A stretch of DNA of 64,000 nt from Cryptomeria japonica (lineage: Eukaryota; Streptophyta; Pinopsida; Cupressales; Cupressaceae). The position numbers were made by a program, and so were the translations under genes. Every line of letters starts with the position of its first letter. Within the stretch, counting starts at the first letter, position 1. This document shows positions 58,129 through 64,000 of this stretch, piece after piece. The notes under the pieces are model-generated. The model saw nothing but the letters and a program-made list of their open reading frames with translations. It was not told the origin of the DNA and made no database searches. Where the stretch lies: assembly GCF_030272615.1 (NCBI RefSeq), contig NC_081406.1, positions 187,472,391 to 187,536,390 of the forward strand. Reading direction: 5' to 3'.

Positions 58129-59044
58129 TGGGTGTCTAATGTTAGAGTAAAGTAATTAATTAACTTTGCTTTCCTCTTAAGATTTCTCTTTATGCATATA
58201 TTAGTCATTTAATAATTAATATTTAATTATTAAATGCTCACACCTTAGGGTTAGGTTTTCCTTTTGGTGTTGATCTCCTTTATAAGGATTGATCTCTTGT
58301 ATTATTCATATTCTTGATTCTTTTTTTCTCTGATAATACATCTTTTCTCTTTGTCAAAGCCAAAACCCTTGTATTTGTTCTCTCTCTTTCTCTGTGACAG
58401 GTTTCTTGCATGCAGGTTTCTTTTGGGTTCTGTGGATTTGTATTTCTCAAATCCTACATCTAATTTTGTCCCAATGATGTAAAATAGAAAAATAAGGTTG
58501 CGTGTTGATTTTAATAACCTCAACTTTGAATCACTCAAGGATAATTATCCTATCTTGTGCATGGATCATTTTCTGTAGAAAGTAAATATATCATAATTAA
58601 TTTCCTGATAGTTGGTTTGTTGGTCAATAACCAAGTGGTTGTTAAGGAGTTAGAATGACATAAAATGGCATTCACTACAATATGAGGTATCTATGTGTAA
58701 GTGAGAATGTCATTTGGATCAAAGAATGTAATGTCATTTTTCAAAGAGAATGGGTGTCTAATTTTTTCCAATGATGAAAAATAGTAAAATTAGGTTGTGT
58801 GTTGATTTAAAGAACCTCAACAAATAACTCAAGGACAATTACCCTATCTTGTGCATGCATCATTCGCTATAGAAATTTAAAATATCATAATTAATTTCCT
58901 GATAGTTGGTTTGTTGGTCAATAACCAAGTGCTTGTTAAGGAGTCGGAATGAAATAAAGTGGCATTCACTACTCCCTGAGGTATCTATGTGCATGCGAGA
59001 CATTTGGATTGGAGAATGTAATGTCATTTTTTCAAAGAGAAATG
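58129..59044 (+). repeat. ~295-bp tandem duplication inside gypsy RT
   Basis: Copy 1 (58129-58751, containing the 319-bp solo LTR) and copy 2 (58752-59044) are collinear. They share GGGTGTCTAATTTT, TCAATAACCAAGTG, TTGTTAAGGAGT, GGCATTCACTAC and GAATGTAATGTCATTTTT. The duplication joins RT to itself, so it must postdate the element's activity. Confidence 0.88.
58140..58458 (+). mobile_element. Solo LTR (family Z, 319 bp)
   Basis: It starts TGTTAGAGTAAAG and ends CTCAAATCCTACA, flanked by TCTAA on both sides (58135-58139 and 58459-58463), a perfect 5-bp duplication. Related to the solo LTR at 36439-36805. It lies in copy 1 of the tandem duplication only. Confidence 0.92.
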
Positions 59045-59257
59045 GGTGTGGATTTTGGTGATTTCATCGATGAGATCATGGTGATGTACTAGGATGACCT
59101 TGCTGCATTTCCAAAAGAAAGGGGTGAGAACTACAAACATCTTGATATCACTTTTAGAATATATTTAGAATATGATATTTCACCCTAAAATGTATAAATT
59201 TTGTGTTGAGGAGGATAAAATTATGGAGCACTTTTTATCAAATGGTGGGGTGAGAAT

Positions 59258-60328
59258 TATTAGGATAAATGTGTTGTCTACCTTGTAAATCCTATGACAT
59301 GGTTCCAACATCCTTGGAAAGTGTCCTAAGACACTTAGGATGTATTGGGAAAATAATTTGTAATATTTAATTCTCACCATTGTTTGTAATACATTCATAA
59401 GGGGTGATGGGTTACATTACCAACGATAAAAGTGGGTTGTGAACACAAATATTTAATATTATTTTTCCCACTTATGGAAGTCTAGAGTAAGATATTTAAT
59501 GACTTAAGAAAGTGGAAAAAGAGTGACCCATGGGCTTCTCCAAGTGGGAATATGGAAGAGGAAACAAGTGTCTCCTAGTTTTCGGTCATTTATTACATTT
59601 AATGTAATGTTTATCTTGCAAGTATAGGTGTCCATGTTGGAGGGAAGGTATTGGAAGCTAAACTAATGCTTTTTCGAGTTATGTAGAGGAATTCCAAGGG
59701 TTGCCATCATGAGTAATTAAGAGTATTATTTGGGAACCTTTATCGGTGGTTTTATATATCTTGCCATTCTATAAAATCAATGTTTGGGTGTAGATTTCAT
59801 ATGTGTAACAAAGTGAAGAATAGTTGAATGCCGTATTTTGTACAAGAATGAAGGATATATGAGAGGCATAAGGAGGTTGTTCACATTTCCATAGGTTCTC
59901 TTATGGTGGAGGAAAATATGAGAATGAAAGTGATTGTATTGTAAACACTTTTATTGTTGTTTATACAAGCTTGTCCTCTCTTCTTGGTGGAGTTTTTTCC
60001 CACAAGGGTTTCTCCACATAAATCTCATGTTATGTGTGGATGTTATGTTGTTGATTTATGCCTTATTTTTGTTATCTTATGTTGATGTTAATAATGATTT
60101 ATTTCTGTTATCAGTTCACATAAGATAGGTTTATTAAGCATGGTTGATAGATTGATTTTTGGCACCAAAAGAAGGATCTAATAATGGGTTTTCCACAATT
60201 AAGGCAACTTAATTTTCAGATTTGCATATTGCTTATATCCAAGCCTTTAATATCATCCTTTGGTTAATTTATTCGATAGAGATTGATCTCTCATAATATT
60301 TGGTATTGAACCTATTTATTTCCCAACA
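59258..60328 (+). repeat. Copia#4 5' LTR
   Basis: Starts near TATTAGGATAAATG and ends TTTCCCAACA, followed by a primer site, so this is a 5' LTR of an element running rightwards. It has a pol II-like TTTTATATATC near 59750 and GGTGGAGTTTTTTCCCAC near 59987. Same family as 53225-54047, much diverged. The 5' end is inferred from where the gypsy RT frame stops and from the homologous LTR. Confidence 0.65.
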
Positions 60329-60330
60329 TT

Positions 60331-60342
60331 TGGTATCAAAGC
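60331..60342 (+). other. Copia#4 primer binding site
   Basis: TGGTATCAAAGC, one base away from the initiator-Met complement TGGTATCAGAGC, two bases after the LTR. Confidence 0.85.
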
Positions 60343-61133
60343 TAAATGTTACTACTTCTAGGTATTCCTCTATTTTTGGTTTTTTATCTTGGAAATCTTG
60401 TAGGAATCATTTAGAAGGAATTAAATATTGTTGGAAGGCTTTTGGGTCTGCGATGTCTATTTTGTGAGTTAACTCTATTTTGTAGATTTGTGAGATTGGA
60501 AACCATGGATATTATCAATCTAATCTATGTTGGGCATTTGAAGCTCATTCTTATGGATCTTCATGGAGTTACTCATATTTATGGATATTCATGAAATTTG
60601 ATAATACATATGTATTCTCTTGTTTGGTTGTTGTTTTCCTTTACCTTATGATCATGTGTAGTGAGAAGGTGCTCATGTTGGATGAGTATAGACATCTTGG
60701 TCACATGGAGATACACCAACTATTTGGACTAAAAAATGGAATGCTTATATTGGGCTCATGGTTTTAGCCCATGGTTGCATGAAAGAACTAGAAGATAATT
60801 CATCGACCCATTTGAGAGCTGTAGAGTTGATAGATTTATATGATTTAAGCTCCTGCACAACTTTCTTTTCCTTTCTTGGGCTATAATGATGTCTTATTTT
60901 TTAGTTGCTAGGTTTTGTAGATCTGTGGTATTTCCATTATTTAGATGACATGTATAATTTAAATGTTTGAATTTTTAAATGGATTATATATTTAAAGAGA
61001 GGGTTTTGAATGTTTTACATGTTAACTAAAAGCTATGATATGCAGATCTATGGTATGATTAGATTTAGGGTATTTTGGATGGAGACAGTGCAGGTTTGCA
61101 TGGCTTCTTGGAAGGTTCTTATTGATATATGGT
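60343..61133 (+). other. Copia#4 leader, no coding domain
   Basis: About 0.8 kb after the primer site without an open frame of note. Gag is not recognisable, and the next element begins at about 61134. Confidence 0.4.
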
Positions 61134-62050
61134 TGTATACACTAAAAAATGGTTTAGATAATTGATTAAATATGAAATTAATTTATTAATAAACCTTCCC
61201 TAATTGATTAAATACGCAAGTGATTTAATTAATTCCCCTTTTCTTCTACTTATAAATATCTCTAAGGATTTATTTATTTAAGTTCATTTCAATGATTCCC
61301 CTTGATTAATTAATCTAAATTAATTAATTTCCCCCATCAAATTCAATTATTCTATTCGTATAATTAAATAAAACAAATAAATTATTTGTTGCGTTTAAAT
61401 ATTTATTTCCTAATTATTTGAATTTCTAAATTCAAATGAGCACATGACTCCTACCTTTAACCACCTTCTAACCTCCTAGCCTAACCACCCCCTAACCTAA
61501 CCCATTCTATTTGACCCTGGGTCTAACAAACCCCATCCTTCTAACTTGCACATTCTAACCTCTTTCTAACCCATTTGGAGTGTACACACCCCTTTGAGGA
61601 CACATGGCACTTTGGCCACATGTCTTCTCCTCTTTGACACTTTCCCTCTCATGAGAAATTGGTTTAAGATTATTTCCACTTGTCACCAAATAGATGACAT
61701 GTGTCCTTCCCTCCAACTTCCTCAATCCTAGCCTTTGATATCTCTAGATCGAATCATGTTCGTTGATTCCTGCCACCTCAGTCTTGGCCTTGGAAATCTT
61801 ATAAATACCTCCTATTTTGAGCATCAAGGATCCCTTGCATTCTAGCTTAATTGCATTGTTACTATAGTGAATTTTCATATCTTGAACATTTATCATGTTT
61901 AGTAACTAGAGCATTTTAGCATCTTTAGTATAGTTTGAGCATAATAATCATGATAATATAGCTTACTTTGAGCATTTGGCACAATTAACATAGCTTAATT
62001 TGGTATCATTTCATAATCTTGCATCATTTAGAAGCATGCAACTACTTGTT
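61134..62050 (+). mobile_element. LTR-like block (gypsy type), ends uncertain
   Basis: Starts TGTATACACTAAAAAATGG, resembling the TGTAGACACC start of LTR families X and Y. It continues with alternating TTTATTTAATTAA-type and C-rich tracts and contains a TATA box-like CTTATAAATACCTCC near 61800. The right end is placed only roughly, and no target duplication or primer site was found. Confidence 0.45.
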
Positions 62051-63400
62051 GATGTGTTTTTTATGCACATGCGAACACAAAATAAAATACCCAAAAGTAT
62101 CTTATCCTCTCATGAACAAAATCTCTCAAATGTTGAAGATTAGCTTAAGGATCACTTGAGAAGACTCCAAGGTTCATGAATGTAGTGTCACTACATGTGG
62201 ATAAGCTTTGTTGGTTGATGTGATTGCTGGTATCATAAGGGGTCTTACATTTGAATGCCTGGATGCTTGATTTGCTCGAACTTAGATAATCTGATGTTAC
62301 AATTTGGTGATGCTTTTTGATCCTAAACTAGCTCGAGTTTGAAAAAATGGAAAAAGATGAAGGGTTAAGAGAGTCTATTCTAAAGCCTATAATGTGAGAA
62401 GATGGATGAATGATTAGATGGAATCCTATCGAACGAGGTCTCACCATCAAACTGAACAATTTGACACAAGCTCAGTGCAATCTTCAAAGGATATTTCAAA
62501 GATGTTCAAATCATTACCATAGAACATTGATCACCATTCAAGTTAATGCATAAACAATGAATGCATAAAAAATTAAAGTTAAGCTCATATCATTCCAGTT
62601 GACCATGCAAGGCACACTTACAGTCAATAAGAGGCTAGCGGTATGGACTAAATGGATTCCACAAAAATGCATTCAAGAAATTCTTCCATTCAATCTAATT
62701 ATTTACCATCTAACATGAAGATCCAACAAGAAACCATGCACGTTGTAAAGAAACAACACACTTCACCATAACTTCAATGAAAATGGAGTTCATTTACAAC
62801 ATAGGCAACAATTTTTTCCTTCTCCTCCTACTCTATTCTAATTCTTCTTCTATTCTTCTATTCTATTCTCCTCCTGCTACTAACTATTTACTATTAACCT
62901 TTATAAATGAATATATTGAGCTTTGTATAGAGAGCTCATTTACAATGAACGACCAAGATTGAATCTCCATCAATGGCCAAGATTTTACAATGATACCCTA
63001 ATTAGGGTTCATTACAACAAAATCTTGTTAGCCAATGAGAAAATTACATTCAGTAAGTGTGGACCAATAGATATAAAGGGTAGGCACATCAGAGTTTGTG
63101 CCTTCATGTATGAACTAGGTACATTACATCTAGACATGTTGATGTGGACTTCATTGATTGGTGGAAGGGATGACTGGGCTTCCACCTCAATCTTGCACTT
63201 ATAGACTTGATTTGATTCATCATCATGAAAGAGTGTTGAGCAATATCTCTTGATACTCAACATTATCGAGTTCGTTTAAAGTGATAATGATGATGATGAG
63301 AAGCAAACTTTGATTAACTCTTCTGAAACTATCTGCTTCTTCAATCATGTTCGATGTAGGTCTTGTGATGACTTTGGTTGACTTTCTCTTTCTCATGATG
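62051..63400. other. Unassigned, retroelement-like sequence
   Basis: No coding region recognised. The stretch from TGTTGATGTGTTTTTTATGC at 62052 looks like an LTR start but has no partner in the window. Short open frames at 62777-63204 have no motif. Confidence 0.35.
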
Positions 63401-63404
63401 TACT

Positions 63405-63771
63405 TTGAGTGGATGATTCACTTGGTTGAATGTAGCTCTTCAATGTACTGAATTTGATTCTTGGATTCCCGAAGGGAATTCAAGATTGTCAAATATTCTT
63501 CCATCATGTGGGTTATCTTTTCTTCACGCTCTAGTGCCTTGAGGTAGTTGAGTGGATTCTTCCTTGCATTTGTTTTATCTTCTCATGTCGTCATGATGTA
63601 GTGGGAATATTTGGAGATCTTCCCTCCCTTGATGTTCTTGTGTTTGCTGATGAAGCATCTTGAAGAGGTCTTCCTTGTATCTTGACCTTGATGCTGAAAT
63701 TCTCTCCTTGAGATCCTTGTTTCGATCTTCCTTCAACCTGGTCCATTTGATCTCTTTCCTTACCTCCTGCA
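63405..63771 (-). pseudogene. Coiled-coil ORF remnant (unknown retroelement protein)
   Basis: On the minus strand a charged helical sequence starts right after TTCATTTTGCAG (a good 3' splice-site sequence, cut at about 63771): EVRKEIKWTRLKEDRNKDLKERISASRSRYKEDLFKMLHQQ. It stops at 63575 and continues in the neighbouring frame with NARKNPLNYLKALEREEKITHMMEEYL, then LNSLRESKNQIQYIEELHSTK and a stop near 63405. It is probably a coiled coil. The family is not recognised. The splice-site observation could be chance. Confidence 0.4.
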
Positions 63772-64000
63772 AAATGAACAATTGAACATCAAACACACAT
63801 GATATACAACTTGATATAATCTTTGATTTTTGATGATTTCTTTTTAAATGTAATCAATGAATTCACTGTGTAGAAGGTAATTTGAATGTCCTAGGACAAA
63901 TCTGGGTTGTCTCAAGATGAATTCACTAGTTGATAAGCTTGTTGGCTGAGAAAATTTGCTTCTCCCTGACGCTCCAATGATAAATTCACCTTCTCAAAAC

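Larger units (their letters stand above)
54075..59257 (+). mobile_element. Gypsy#3 retrotransposon remnant, gag-pro-RT
   Basis: Between two copia LTRs the plus strand carries a very decayed gypsy polyprotein: gag-like to about 56 kb, protease around 56.4-57 kb and RT at 58.1-59.25 kb. Both ends are cut by copia-family LTRs, and no gypsy LTR, RNase H or integrase is present. Nearly every 100 bp has a stop, so it is older than the elements inserted around it. Confidence 0.7.
58100..59257 (+). pseudogene. Gypsy#3 RT, with a tandem duplication
   Basis: RT motifs are readable after the solo LTR: LRVDFNNLN and NYPILCMDHFL near 58500-58570, and again LCVDL-like and NYPILCMHHSL near 58795-58860. Single-copy downstream motifs are DFGDFIDEIMVMY and DDLAAFPKE near 59055-59120 and ISP, KMYKFCVEE near 59180. 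The frame ends where a copia LTR begins at about 59258. Confidence 0.7.

Noticed and set aside
53225-60328. The LTRs at 53.2-54.05 and 59.26-60.33 kb as a pair flanking Gypsy#3
   Set aside because: The left one follows the 3' end of Copia#2 and a purine tract, and the right one is followed by a primer site, so they are a 3' LTR and a 5' LTR of two copia elements.
1-64000. CRISPR arrays, bacterial operons or phage genes
   Set aside because: No spacer-repeat periodicity or bacterial gene organisation is present; the sequence is eukaryotic throughout.

Overview
The window is a gene-poor stretch of plant nuclear DNA made almost entirely of nested, decaying retrotransposons. The plant assignment rests on a tRNA-Tyr gene with an intron, Tat-lineage Ty3/gypsy elements with a second RNase H domain, Tork-like Ty1/copia elements, plant-type LINEs (DUF4283/CCHC ORF1, ORF2 with zf-RVT and RNase H), a relic of a PLS-type pentatricopeptide-repeat gene, and initiator-Met primer sites. 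The density of old insertions and lack of intact host genes suggest a very large genome such as a conifer; the species is inference only. No intact host protein gene was found. The only apparently functional host genes are three tRNA genes at 31.7-32.6 kb.

Layout. 1-6.7 kb: degraded Tat-type gypsy element on the minus strand (protease, RT, RNase H, second RNase H, integrase). 8.9-11.1 kb: a 2.2-kb LINE carrying ORF1 but no ORF2, bounded by a 16-bp target duplication and interrupted by a ~310-bp TRIM. 11.4-12.0 kb: PPR pseudogene. 12.3-13.5 kb: LTR. ~14.1-14.3 kb: tRNA-like SINE. 16.5-28.85 kb: one minus-strand LINE bounded by a perfect 17-bp target duplication, carrying the ORF1 tail, ORF2 and a third, coiled-coil ORF. 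That third ORF is split by a 4.7-kb copia element and by a 0.96-kb inverted-repeat DNA element. 31.4-32.6 kb: copia scrap, then tRNA-Leu, tRNA-Tyr, an AT-rich tandem repeat and an inverted tRNA-Leu. 35.7-54.05 kb: a copia element that received a solo LTR, a SINE with a T-rich tail and, at its 3' end, a complete 14.2-kb gypsy element (TSD GTAGG). The gypsy element is itself filled with a copia element and two related solo LTRs. 54.05-59.26 kb: plus-strand gypsy remnant with an RT segment duplicated in tandem and hit by another solo LTR. 59.26-60.33 kb: copia 5' LTR with primer site. 61.1-64 kb: another LTR, unassigned repeats and a coiled-coil ORF remnant.

The insertion order can be read directly because most boundaries have matching target duplications, and the interrupted reading frame resumes at the expected codon at several of them. 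The observation most worth checking is the LINE with a third ORF downstream of ORF2 but upstream of the LINE 3' terminus. The ORF1-only LINE at 9-11 kb ends in the same terminal motif, which suggests both used the same reverse-transcription machinery.
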